A stretch of DNA of 64,000 nt from Kibdelosporangium sp040675465 (GTDB lineage: Bacteria > Actinomycetota > Actinomycetes > Mycobacteriales > Pseudonocardiaceae). The position numbers and the translations under genes were made by a program. The notes under the pieces were generated by a model. That model was not told the origin of the DNA. It saw nothing but the letters and a program-made list of their open reading frames with translations, and ran no database searches. Below are positions 10,164 through 19,600 of the stretch, one piece after another. Every line of letters begins with the position of its first letter. The stretch's first letter is position 1. The stretch lies in contig NZ_JBFAPA010000002.1 in NCBI RefSeq assembly GCF_040675465.1, positions 62,001 through 126,000 of the forward strand, written 5' to 3'.

Positions 10164-11147
10164 GTGAGCGATGCGCAGGTGATGAACGCACTCGTATTCG
10201 AACGGCCGGCCCCGGACACCAGCGGCACTTCAGTGGCCAGGGTGCCCGTACCCGTTCCCGGGCCTGGCGAAGTGGCGATCCAGGTCAGGTATGCCGGGAT
10301 CAACTTCAAGGACATCATGGCCCGGCGCGGTGACGCCCGGTATGTGCCGTCCTGGCCTTTCGTTCCTGGGGTGGAGGTGTCCGGTCACGTCAGCGCGGTC
10401 GGGCCCGATGTGACCGGCTGGGCGCTGGGGGACCCGGTCGTGGCGCTGACCAACGCCGGGGGACTGGCCGAAGTCGCTGTGGCACGGGCGGAACTGGTCG
10501 CCCCCGTGCCGAAAGACCTGCCGTTGAGCCAAGCCGCGGCGGTTCCTGGGGCGCCGACGACCGCGGTGCTGCTGGTCGATGAGATCGCGCGGGTCCGTGG
10601 CGGTGACGCCCTTCTGGTGCACAGCGCGGCCGGGGCGGTCGGCCGATCCGTGGCCGAAGTCGCGCGTCAGCGTGGCGTGAAGACCCTCATCGGCACCGTT
10701 GGCGCGGCGAGCCGGGTCGCGGGCGCCCAGGAAGCCGGGTACGACACCGTGATCGTACGTGGTCCAGACCTGGCCGCGGAGGTCCGGACAAAAGTCGACG
10801 TGGTGCTCGACCCCCAAGGCACCGACTGTCTGGAGGACGATCTCGCCGTGCTCGCGCCGGGCGGCCGGATCGTGCTGTTCGGCAACGCCGGCGGCAACCC
10901 GTTGAACGACGTGCCCACCGGAAGGCTGTTCGGGGGCAACGCCTCGGTCGGCGGGTTCAGCCTGGAAGCCCTGTCCATCAACAGCCCCGGGGTCGTCGTC
11001 CGGGCCATGACCGAGGCCATGAACCTGATGCTGAGGAAGGACTTGACGCTGCCGGTCACCGAAGTCGGCGGTCTCAGCGAAGCGGCCACCGCGCAGCAAG
11101 CCCTGGCAACCGGGACGGGCGAAGCGAAGTACGTGGTGCGGGTATGA
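10164..11147 (+). CDS. Stand-alone MDR-family NADPH oxidoreductase (enoyl reductase / quinone reductase-like)
   Basis: A 327-aa medium-chain dehydrogenase/reductase. The N-terminal GroES-like half contains VRYAGINFKDIMARRGD, close to the opening of PKS enoyl-reductase domains. The Rossmann half carries HSAAGAVGR near 153-161. The zinc-ligand cysteines of true alcohol dehydrogenases are absent, placing it with zinc-independent quinone oxidoreductases and enoyl reductases. The start is a GTG 28 bases after the KS-like gene; an in-frame ATG at 10182 is a reasonable alternative, as neither has a strong ribosome site. It is the last gene of the left PKS operon, just before a strong terminator. None of the PKS modules in view contains an ER domain, so action in trans on a polyketide double bond is plausible but not shown. 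Confidence 0.85.
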   Translation: MSDAQVMNALVFERPAPDTSGTSVARVPVPVPGPGEVAIQVRYAGINFKDIMARRGDARYVPSWPFVPGVEVSGHVSAVGPDVTGWALGDPVVALTNAGGLAEVAVARAELVAPVPKDLPLSQAAAVPGAPTTAVLLVDEIARVRGGDALLVHSAAGAVGRSVAEVARQRGVKTLIGTVGAASRVAGAQEAGYDTVIVRGPDLAAEVRTKVDVVLDPQGTDCLEDDLAVLAPGGRIVLFGNAGGNPLNDVPTGRLFGGNASVGGFSLEALSINSPGVVVRAMTEAMNLMLRKDLTLPVTEVGGLSEAATAQQALATGTGEAKYVVRV

Positions 11148-11152
11148 CGAAG

Positions 11153-11205
11153 GGCCGCCCGCGGGACCTGGGGGGTGAGTCCCGCGGGCGGCCTCTCTTC
11201 TTTCT
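11153..11205. terminator. Bidirectional intrinsic terminator
   Basis: Perfect 15-bp arms GGCCGCCCGCGGGAC (11153-11167) and GTCCCGCGGGCGGCC (11179-11193) enclose an 11-base loop. A T-rich tract (11194-11205) follows on the + strand. It lies between the MDR gene (+) and the convergent P450 gene (-), so it can end transcripts from both sides. Confidence 0.85.
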
Positions 11206-11208
11206 GGG

Positions 11209-12381
11209 TTACCAGGTGGCGGGTAGCTCGGCGACGCCGCCACCCAGTTGGTCGTTGTTGATCCGCAGCTCGGAAATCGGGATCTGCAACTGGAAATCGG
11301 GCAGCTGGGTCAGCAACGCGCTGTAGATCTCGATCATCTCCACGCGGGCCAGCGGAGCCCCCACGCAGTACCAGTTTCCGTGGCTGAACGCCGGATGAGG
11401 GTTGGGGGAGCGGGTGACGTCGAACTTGTCCGGGTTCTCGAACACCCGGTCGTCGAAGCCGCTGGAGTAGTGGTCGCACATGACCAGCTCGCCCGACTTG
11501 ATGGACACGTCAGCGATCTCGATGTCCTCGCTCGCGTAGCGGGGCAGGAAGGACTCGGTGGTCTTGCCCATCCGGACCACCTCCTCCACCGCGGACGCCA
11601 GCAGCGACGGGTCCTTGATCACCATCTCCCGCTGGCCGGGGTTGCTGGCGAACAGGGCGATGCCGACGCTGATGTTGTGCGGGGTCACCAGGTATGAGAA
11701 CGCTGTTACGGCAACCAGTGAAGCGACCTCGGGGTCGGTGATTCCAGCCTGGGTCAGGGTTGTCGTCAGGTCCGGGCCGGGATGTGCGCGCTTGTGAGCG
11801 CTCAGCTCGGCGAGGAACGTGAACAGTGGGAACTTGGCCGGGTCGGTGTCCGACGCGCCAACGGTTGTGGGCGCGGTCAACAGGGACATGAACGTGTCAT
11901 GCTCGGTGATGCCCAGCAGGTCGCAGAGAACCTGGAACGACACCGGAACCGACAGCTGCGCGTGCAGGTCCGCGGGCGGGCCCTGCTCGAGGATCTGGTC
12001 CATCGCCGCGTTGGCGCGCTCGGCGATCTTCGGGCGCAGCGCGGCCATCCGCTTGGCGGAGAAGTGTGGCGTCAGCAGTTTCCGCATCCGGGCGTGGTTC
12101 TTGCGCGCAGTCTCGTGATCCGACGACACCGTCATCGAGATCAGCGGGCTGTCCAGGTACTTCGGCATGTTCGCCGGGTCCGGGTGGGACTTGCCGACCC
12201 GCTCGTCCAGCAGCAGCTGCTTCAGCTCGGCGTGCCGGGTGACCAGCCAGCCCTCGTCGCCAACGGGTGTCCTGACGCGACGGATCGCACCGCCCGCCTG
12301 GATCGCCCGCATCTGCGCGCTCAGGCACGCGATCACCGGCGACTCGGTGCCCAGGACCGGAAGCTCTTCCGAGGTGGTCAT
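11209..12381 (-). CDS. Cytochrome P450 (second gene of a pair)
   Basis: A 390-aa bacterial class I-type P450 and a close paralogue of its upstream neighbour. The heme-ligand loop is FSHGNWYCVGAPLAR with Cys339, and an ExxR motif (EEVVR) is present. The I-helix, which normally has an AG(x)(D/E)T(T/S) oxygen-activation motif, reads YLVTPHNIS, so the usual acid-alcohol pair is missing. Its ATG lies 6 bases after the stop of the first P450, so the two are co-transcribed. By position in the PKS locus it is expected to oxidise the polyketide, probably with electron-transfer partners encoded elsewhere since no ferredoxin gene is adjacent. The substrate and site cannot be read from the sequence. Confidence 0.93.
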   Translation of the reverse strand: MTTSEELPVLGTESPVIACLSAQMRAIQAGGAIRRVRTPVGDEGWLVTRHAELKQLLLDERVGKSHPDPANMPKYLDSPLISMTVSSDHETARKNHARMRKLLTPHFSAKRMAALRPKIAERANAAMDQILEQGPPADLHAQLSVPVSFQVLCDLLGITEHDTFMSLLTAPTTVGASDTDPAKFPLFTFLAELSAHKRAHPGPDLTTTLTQAGITDPEVASLVAVTAFSYLVTPHNISVGIALFASNPGQREMVIKDPSLLASAVEEVVRMGKTTESFLPRYASEDIEIADVSIKSGELVMCDHYSSGFDDRVFENPDKFDVTRSPNPHPAFSHGNWYCVGAPLARVEMIEIYSALLTQLPDFQLQIPISELRINNDQLGGGVAELPATW

Positions 12382-12387
12382 CGCGGG

Positions 12388-13566
12388 TCACCACACAACC
12401 GGGAGTTCGGCGATGCCGCCACCGAGCTGCTGACCGAGCATCGGCACGTCCTCAGGTGCCACCGCGAGCCGCATGTTCGGCAACCGGCTGAACAGTCCCT
12501 TGTAGACCTCGGCGATCTCCAGGCGGGCCAGCGGTGCGCCGATGCAGTGCGTGATGCCGCGGCTGAAAGCCAGGTGCGGGTTGGGTGAACGGGTGATGTC
12601 GAAGCGCTCCGGCTCGGGGAAGACCCGGTCGTCGAAGCCGCACGAGTAGTGGTCGACCAGCACCAGGTCGCCGGACTTGATGGTGACGCCCGCGATGTCG
12701 ATGTCCTCGCTGGCGTAGCGGGGCACGAACGACTCGGAGACCTTGCTCATCCGCAGGCCCTCCTCGATCGCCTTGGCCTGCAGGTCCGGGTTGGCGATCA
12801 GCAGGTCGCGCTGGTCGGTGTTGATCGCGAACAGGGCGATGCCCGCGCTGATGTTGGTCGGCGTGACCTGGAAGGAGATCGACACCATGGCGGTCAGGCC
12901 GGCCACGATCATGTCGTCGGAGATGTTCTCGGTCAGCGCGGTGATCAGGCCGTCGTCCGGGTTTTCTCGCTTGTGCTTGGAGACTTCCTCGAGGTAGCCG
13001 AACAGTGGGTGCCGCACGCCACCGGCATTGCGGTCGTCCTCGACCGCGCCCGCGTCGGACAGGTGCGACAGGTACCGGTCGCGGTCCGGGATCTCCAGCA
13101 GGTCGCACAGCACCTGGAAGGAGATCGGCAGCGACATCATGTCGTGCAGGTCGGCGGGCGGGCCGTGGTCGACGATCGCGTCGATCAGGCCGTGCACCCT
13201 GGCCTCGACCCGCGGCTGCAGCTTGGCCATCCGCCGCGCGGAGAAGTGCGGGGTGAGCATGTTGCGCATCCACTGGTGCTGCTCACGCGCGGCGACCGGG
13301 TCGCCGTCGGTGATCAGCAGGTCCAGCAACGGGTTGTCGAGGTACTTGGACCGGTTCGGCGGGTCCGGGTGGGTCGGGCCGATCCGGTGGTCCATCAGCA
13401 GCGACTTGACCTCGGCGTGCCGGGTCACGAGCCACGCGGGGTCGCCCATCTGGGTCCGCACCGGACACACCGCGGCCTGCTCCTGCAGGCTCCGCATCAA
13501 CGGGTTCATCCGGCCGATCCGCGGAGCCATCGTGCCCAGGGTCGGCAAATCCTCAGTCGCGGTCAT
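12388..13566 (-). CDS. Cytochrome P450 (first gene of a pair)
   Basis: A 392-aa P450, first in the leftward two-gene operon, with an ATG preceded by GGAAGAGG. The heme loop is FSRGITHCIGAPLARLE with Cys341, and ExxR is EEGLR. As in its partner, the I-helix has an unusual motif, FQVTPTNIS, with Asn where the acidic residue normally sits and Ile where the threonine sits. The two proteins share most of their length and the NPHxAFSxG segment, which points to tandem duplication followed by specialisation. It diverges from the giant PKS gene, so the intergenic region probably controls both. Polyketide tailoring is inferred from context. Confidence 0.93.
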   Translation of the reverse strand: MTATEDLPTLGTMAPRIGRMNPLMRSLQEQAAVCPVRTQMGDPAWLVTRHAEVKSLLMDHRIGPTHPDPPNRSKYLDNPLLDLLITDGDPVAAREQHQWMRNMLTPHFSARRMAKLQPRVEARVHGLIDAIVDHGPPADLHDMMSLPISFQVLCDLLEIPDRDRYLSHLSDAGAVEDDRNAGGVRHPLFGYLEEVSKHKRENPDDGLITALTENISDDMIVAGLTAMVSISFQVTPTNISAGIALFAINTDQRDLLIANPDLQAKAIEEGLRMSKVSESFVPRYASEDIDIAGVTIKSGDLVLVDHYSCGFDDRVFPEPERFDITRSPNPHLAFSRGITHCIGAPLARLEIAEVYKGLFSRLPNMRLAVAPEDVPMLGQQLGGGIAELPVVW

Positions 13567-13725
13567 CGGTACCTCTTCCTAGGGGTCACTTCTCGCGCGG
13601 CTCATCCTCCGGCGCGCGCGGCTAGCGGTTCTCCTAGAGACCGGGGTGCCACCACTGGGGAAAACACGGGCTGGGGACGGGGATTGTGCCGTGTGAGGTA
13701 CCCGATCTTCTAGGGAGCGTGTGCG
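13567..13725. promoter_or_regulatory. Divergent promoter region, P450 pair / giant PKS
   Basis: This 159-bp gap separates two divergent operons and must hold both promoters. I could not assign clear -10/-35 boxes. CTAG, usually rare in actinomycete DNA, occurs several times here (TTCCTAGGGG, TCTCCTAGAGA, TTCTAGGGAG). On the + strand AGGGAG at 13712-13717 lies 8 bases before a TTG codon and is the best ribosome site, so the giant PKS very probably starts with TTG. Confidence 0.6.
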
Positions 13726-16620
13726 TTGAACCGAGACGCGATCGCCGTTGTGGGAATTGCGTGCCGCTTTCCGTCGGCGCCCAGCCCGGCGGCGTTCTGG
13801 CGGATGCTGTGTGACGGTGTCAGCGCGGTGGGCGAGGTCCCGGCCGAACGGTGGACGGGCGAGGGCGCCAACCGCTGGGGCGCGTTCCTGGACGGCGTGG
13901 ACCGGTTCGACGCGGGCTTCTTCGGGATCTCGCCGCGTGAGGCGCGCGCGATGGACCCGCAGCAACGGCTCACCCTCGAACTGGGCTGGGAGGCCTTGGA
14001 GGACGCCGGGTTCCTGCCGTCGGCGCTGCGCGACTCCAACGCCGGTGTGTTCGTTGGCGTCACTGCGGATGACTATGCCAAACTCGGTGGTCTCGCGGAC
14101 ATCGGGCACCACACGCTGACCGGGACGAACCGGGCGATCATCGCCAACCGGCTCTCGTACTTCCTGGGACTGCGGGGACCCAGCCTGGTCGTCGACACTG
14201 GACAGTCTTCTTCCCTTGTCGCGGTGCACCTTGCGTGCGAGAGCCTGCGGCGGGGTGAGTCCGATATCGCGCTGGCCGGTGGTGTTCAGCTCAACCTCGT
14301 GCCGGAGAGCGCTGTCGGCATGGAACGGTTTGGTGCGCTGTCGCCGGATGGGCGCGCGTACACGTTCGACGATCGCGCGAACGGGACCGTGCGCGGTGAA
14401 GGTGGCGCGCTGGTTCTGTTGAAGCAGCTTGCTCAAGCCATTGTGGATGGTGACGAAGTCTACTGTGTCATCGAGGGCAGCGCGGTCAACAACGATGGCA
14501 CCAGCGAGGGACTGACCGTTCCAAATCCGGATGCTCAGGAAGCCGTGATCCGGGCTGCCTGCCGGCGGTCCGGTCTCGACCCCTCGCAGGTGTCCTATGT
14601 GGAACTGCACGGCACCGGGACCAAGGTCGGCGACCCGATCGAGGCCTCCGCTCTGGGAGCTGTGTATGGCGCCGGCCGCGACCCCGGCACGCCGCTGCTG
14701 ACCGGTTCGGTCAAGACCAATATCGGGCACCTCGAGGCCGCCGCCGGGATCGCCGGGCTGGTCAAGGTCGCGCTGTCGGTGCGCAACGGGATGGTGCCGC
14801 CCAGCCTGAACTTCGAGCGGCCCAACCCCGAGATCCCGTTCGAGGAACGGAACCTGGACATCGTCCGGGACACAACTCTTTGGCCTGGCGGCCTCGCTGG
14901 CGTGTCGTCGTTCGGGGTCGGCGGTACCAACTGCCACATCGTCGTCTCCGGTTCGCCGGAAACCCGGCCGGTGACTGCGGACCGGACCGGCGCCCCGGTG
15001 GCGTTCCCGTTGTCCGGCCGGGACGATGAGGCGCTGCGGGCGCAGGCCGCCCGGCTGTACTCGTTCATGGAGGACTCCCCGGAGATCCCGGTCCAGGACC
15101 TGGGTTTCTCGCTGGCCACGACCCGGACCCGGTTCCCGCGGCGGGGTGTGGTGGTCGGCGGGGATCGTGAGGAGCTGCTGACATCCCTGCGCTCACTCGC
15201 AGTCGGCAGCTCATCCGCGGACGTCATCACCGGCTCGGCAGCGGCAGCCGGGCCGGTGGTGTTCGTCTTCCCCGGCCAGGGCTCGCAATGGGTGGGCATG
15301 GCCGGCGATCTGCTCGACCAGTCCGAGGTGTTCGCGGCCCGGATCGCCGAATGTGCCGAGGCACTGGCGCCTTACATCGACTGGTCGCTGACCTCCGTTC
15401 TGCGCGACGAACCTGACGCGCCTTCGCTCGACCGCGTCGACGTCGTTCAGCCCGCGCTATGGGCTGTGATGGTCTCCCTGGCCGCTGTGTGGCGAGCCGC
15501 TGGGATCGAGCCCGCGGCAGTTCTTGGCCAGTCCCAGGGTGAAGTGGCCGCTGCATGTGTCGCGGGTGCACTGTCCCTCGCGGACGGTGCCAAGGTGGTA
15601 TGTGAGCGTACTAAGTTGCTCCAGGACCACCTGTCCGGCAAGGGCGGCCTGGCTTCGGTGCTGCTGCCGGTGGACGAGGTCAAGGCGAGGCTGCACCCGC
15701 AGCTGTCGATCGGCGGTGTGAACGGGCCCGCGTCGACGGTCGTGTCCGGGCCATTGGAGCAGCTGAACGAGCTGATCGAGAAGTGGCCAGAGGCACGCCG
15801 GATCAACATCGACTACGCCTCGCACTCGTCGCAGGTCGTCCGGATCGAGAAGCAGATGCGCGAGGTCCTCGCGGACATCCAGCCGCGCGTGCCCGAGATC
15901 CCCTTGTACTCCACGGTGACCGGTGAGCTGGTCGAGGACGCGTCACTCGACGCCGACTACTGGTACCGGAACCTGCGTCAGGCCGTCGAACTGCAGAAGG
16001 CCCTCGGTACCGTCGCCGCCGAGGGACTGGCCACCTTCGTCGAGTGCAGCCCGCATCCCGTGCTCATCGGTGCGCTGCAGGACTGCATCCAGCACGCCGG
16101 GCACACTCCGGTGACCGTGCCGACTTTGCGCCGCAACGAAGGTGGGCTGCGGAGGTTCATCAAGTCGTTGGCCGAGCTGTATGTCCAGGGTGGTGAGGTC
16201 GACTGGTCCCGGCTGGTCCCCGGGACTCGTCGAACCTCTCTGCCGACCTACGCCTTCCAGCGGGAGCGCTACTGGCTCGACGGTGTCTCCGCGCCCACCG
16301 GGATCCCGGCGGCGCAGGAGCGGCCGCAGCCGGTCTCGACCGATGCCGATCAGCGCCTGGATGTCGCTTGGCTCGTGCGAATCGAGACCGCGGCGGTGCT
16401 GGGGATCTCCGATCCAGAGCAGCTCGACGTCTCGATGCCGTTCAAGGAGCTGGGTTACGACTCCACGATGACCGTGGAGCTGGTTGTGCGGCTCAACTCA
16501 GCCACTGGTCTCAAGCTGTCCAGCACGACACTGTTCAGCTATCCCACGCCTGAGACCTTGACCGACCACCTGGTGTCCGCACTGGTTGGGGTTGTCAGTG
16601 ACAGCGATGCTGTCATTGCT
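13726..16620 (+). other. Loading module KSQ-AT(methylmalonyl)-ACP
   Basis: Residues 1-965 of the giant PKS. The ketosynthase nucleophile is Gln160 (DTGQSSS instead of DTACSSS), the hallmark of KSQ loading domains that only decarboxylate. Its two histidines are intact (ELHGTGT, TNIGHLE). The AT has Ser603 in GQSQGE, where His is normally the residue before Ser, and YASH at 697-700. The ACP serine is 913 (GYDSTM), a less common context than GFDSL. Together they predict methylmalonyl-ACP decarboxylated to propionyl-ACP. Confidence 0.92.
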
Positions 16621-19600
16621 AGCTCCACCGAGCCGATCGCGATCGTCGGCATGGGCTGCCGGTACCCGGGCGGTGTGCAGTCGCCCGACGACCTCTGGCG
16701 ATTGCTGGTCGACGAGATCGACGCCATCGGTGACCTGCCGCTGGACCGTGGCTGGGAGTTGACCGGGCACAAGGGCGCCTTCCTGTACGACGCGGGCGAC
16801 TTCGACCCGGCGTTCTTCGGCATCTCGCCGCGGGAGGCCGTCGCCATGGACCCGCAGCAGCGTCTGGTCCTCGAGGTGTCCTGGGAGGCCCTGGAAAGCG
16901 CCGGGATCGTCCCGGCCGCGCTGAAAGGCAGCCGTACCGGCGTTTTCGTGGGTGCGATGGCCCAGGACTACGGTCCACGCCTGCATGAACCGTCCGGTGA
17001 GGCCGAGGGGTACGTGCTCGTCGGCACCACACCGAGCGTGCTGTCCGGCCGGCTCGCCTACACGTTGGGCCTCGAAGGGCCAGCGGTCACTGTGGACACC
17101 GCGTGCTCCTCTTCGCTGGTGGCGCTGCACATGGCCGCGCAGGCGCTGCGGGCGGGGGAATGCTCGCTGGCGCTGGCCGGTGGTGTCACGGTGATGTCCG
17201 AGCCGGGGATTTTCGTCGAGTTCGCCAAGCTTGGCGGGCTGGCCGGGGACGGCCGGTGCAAGTCGTTCAGCGACACAGCCGACGGGACAGGCTGGTCCGA
17301 GGGCGTCGGCATGATCGTGCTGGAGCGCCTGTCGGACGCCGAACGCAACGGCCACCAGGTGCTTGGCGTCATCCGCGGCTCCGCCGTCAACTCCGACGGC
17401 GCCTCCAACGGTCTGACCGCTCCGAACGGCGCCTCTCAGCAACGCGTGATCCGGCAAGCGCTTGCGTCGGCTGGACTGTCCACTGCGGACGTCGACGCGA
17501 TCGAGGCCCACGGCACCGGCACCAAGCTCGGCGACCCCATAGAGGCCGAAGCCCTGCTGGCCACCTACGGCCAGAACCGCGAAAACCCGCTGCTGCTGGG
17601 TTCGATCAAGTCGAACATCGGTCACTCCCAGGCGGCCGCCGGTGTCGCCGGTGTGATCAAGATGGTCCAGGCCATGCGTCACGGCGTTCTGCCACGGACC
17701 CTGCACGTCCACGCGCCATCGTCCCATGTGGACTGGACGGCCGGCTCGATCGAACTGCTCACGTCGCCAGCCGAGTGGCCGGCGCTCGACCGCGTGCGCC
17801 GCGCCGCCGTCTCCTCCTTCGGCATCAGCGGCACCAACGCCCACCTCATCGTCGAGGGGGTCGTGAGTGATTTTGCTCGTTCTGCCACGCAAAACCACTC
17901 ACGGCCTGTTCCGCTGGTGCTGTCCGCGAAGAGTGAGGGGGCGGTGCGGGGACAGGCGGAGCTGCTGGCTGACTGGCTCGGCGCGGATGTCGAGCTGGCT
18001 GATGTGGCCTTCTCGCTGGCAACGACCCGGACCGCCTTTGACAAGCGGGCGACGGTCGTGGCGGCTGATCGCGATGAGGCGGTTGCCGCGCTGCGGGCCT
18101 TCGCCGAGGATGGGACGGCGGCCGGGCCGGTGGCGGGCAAGACTGGATTCCTGTTCGCGGGACAGGGATCGCAGCGGCTGGGGATGGGGCGTGAGCTGTA
18201 CGCGCGGTTCCCGGTGTTCGCGCACGCCTTCGACCTGGTGCTGGCCGAGCTGGACTCCGAGTTGCCGGATGTCATCTGGGGTGAGGACGCCGAGCGGCTG
18301 AACCAGACCGGGTTCACGCAGCCCGCGTTGTTCGCGCTGGAAGTGGCGCTCTATCGACTTGTCGAGTCCTGGGGTGTGCGGCCGGACTATCTGGTGGGGC
18401 ATTCGATCGGTGAGATCGCGGCCGCTCATGTGGCGGGGGTGCTGTCGCTTCAGGATGCCTGCAAGCTCGTGTCCGCGCGGGCCCGGCTGATGCAAGCGCT
18501 TCCGGCTGGTGGGGCGATGGTTTCGCTGCGGGCGACCGAGGAGGAGGTCGCGCCGTTGCTGACCTCGCAGGTCGGCATCGCGGCGGTGAACGGGCCGGGC
18601 TCGGTCGTGATCGCGGGCGATGAAGCCGAAGTGATGGCTATCGCCGCGCAGTTCGAGAAGGCCAAACGGTTGCGCGTCTCGCACGCGTTCCACTCGCCGT
18701 TGATGGACCCGATGCTGGACGAGTTCCGGGCTGTGGTCGCCGAACTGGACTTCTCGGAGCCGCGAATTCCCATGTTGTCGCCTGTTTCGAAACCGGAGTA
18801 CTGGGTCCGGCATGTGCGGGAGGCGGTTCGGTTCGCGGACCACGTGGAGGCGCTGCGCGAGGCTGGGGTCTCGAAGTTCGTCGAGATCGGGCCGGATGGC
18901 GTGCTGACCGCGATGGCTCGCGAGTCACTGTCCGAAAACGACGTTCTGATTCCGCTGCTGCGCAAGGACCGTGGCGAGGACACCGCGATCGCTCAGGCCG
19001 TTGGCCAGCTGTTCGAGGCCGGTGTCCCGGTCGGCTGGAAGGCGTTCTTCCCCGATGCTCAGCGCGTTGACCTGCCGACTTACGCGTTCCAGCACCAACG
19101 GTACTGGCCCAAACCAGTGCGCGGCTGGAGTGCGTCGGCGATTGGTCTGACCTCAGCTCAGCACCCACTGCTGGGTGCGGCGGTCGAACTGGCCGGGTCG
19201 CCGGGCGAGGTGTTGTTCACCGGCAGGTTGTCGCTGCAGTCTCATCCGTGGCTGGCCGGGCATGTTATCGACGGATCGGTCCTGTTGCCTGGGACCGCGT
19301 TCCTGGAACTCGCACTGCGGGCCGCGGACGAGGTCGGCTGCGACACCGTCGAGGAACTGACTTTGTCGGCGCCTCTGGTCCTGCCTGAGCGGGGCGGTGT
19401 GCACGTCCAGGTCTCGGTGGGTGTGGACCAATCGGGCCGCCGGTCACTGGGGATCTACGCGCGGCCGGACTCGGCCGACGAGCAGGCGTGGGTCCAGCAT
19501 GCGACCGGTGTGCTGGCTGGGGGCGCTTCGGCTGGTTCCTTCGATACGGAATGGCCGCCGGTGGGCGCCGAGTCCGTTGATCTGGATGGGTTCTACGACC

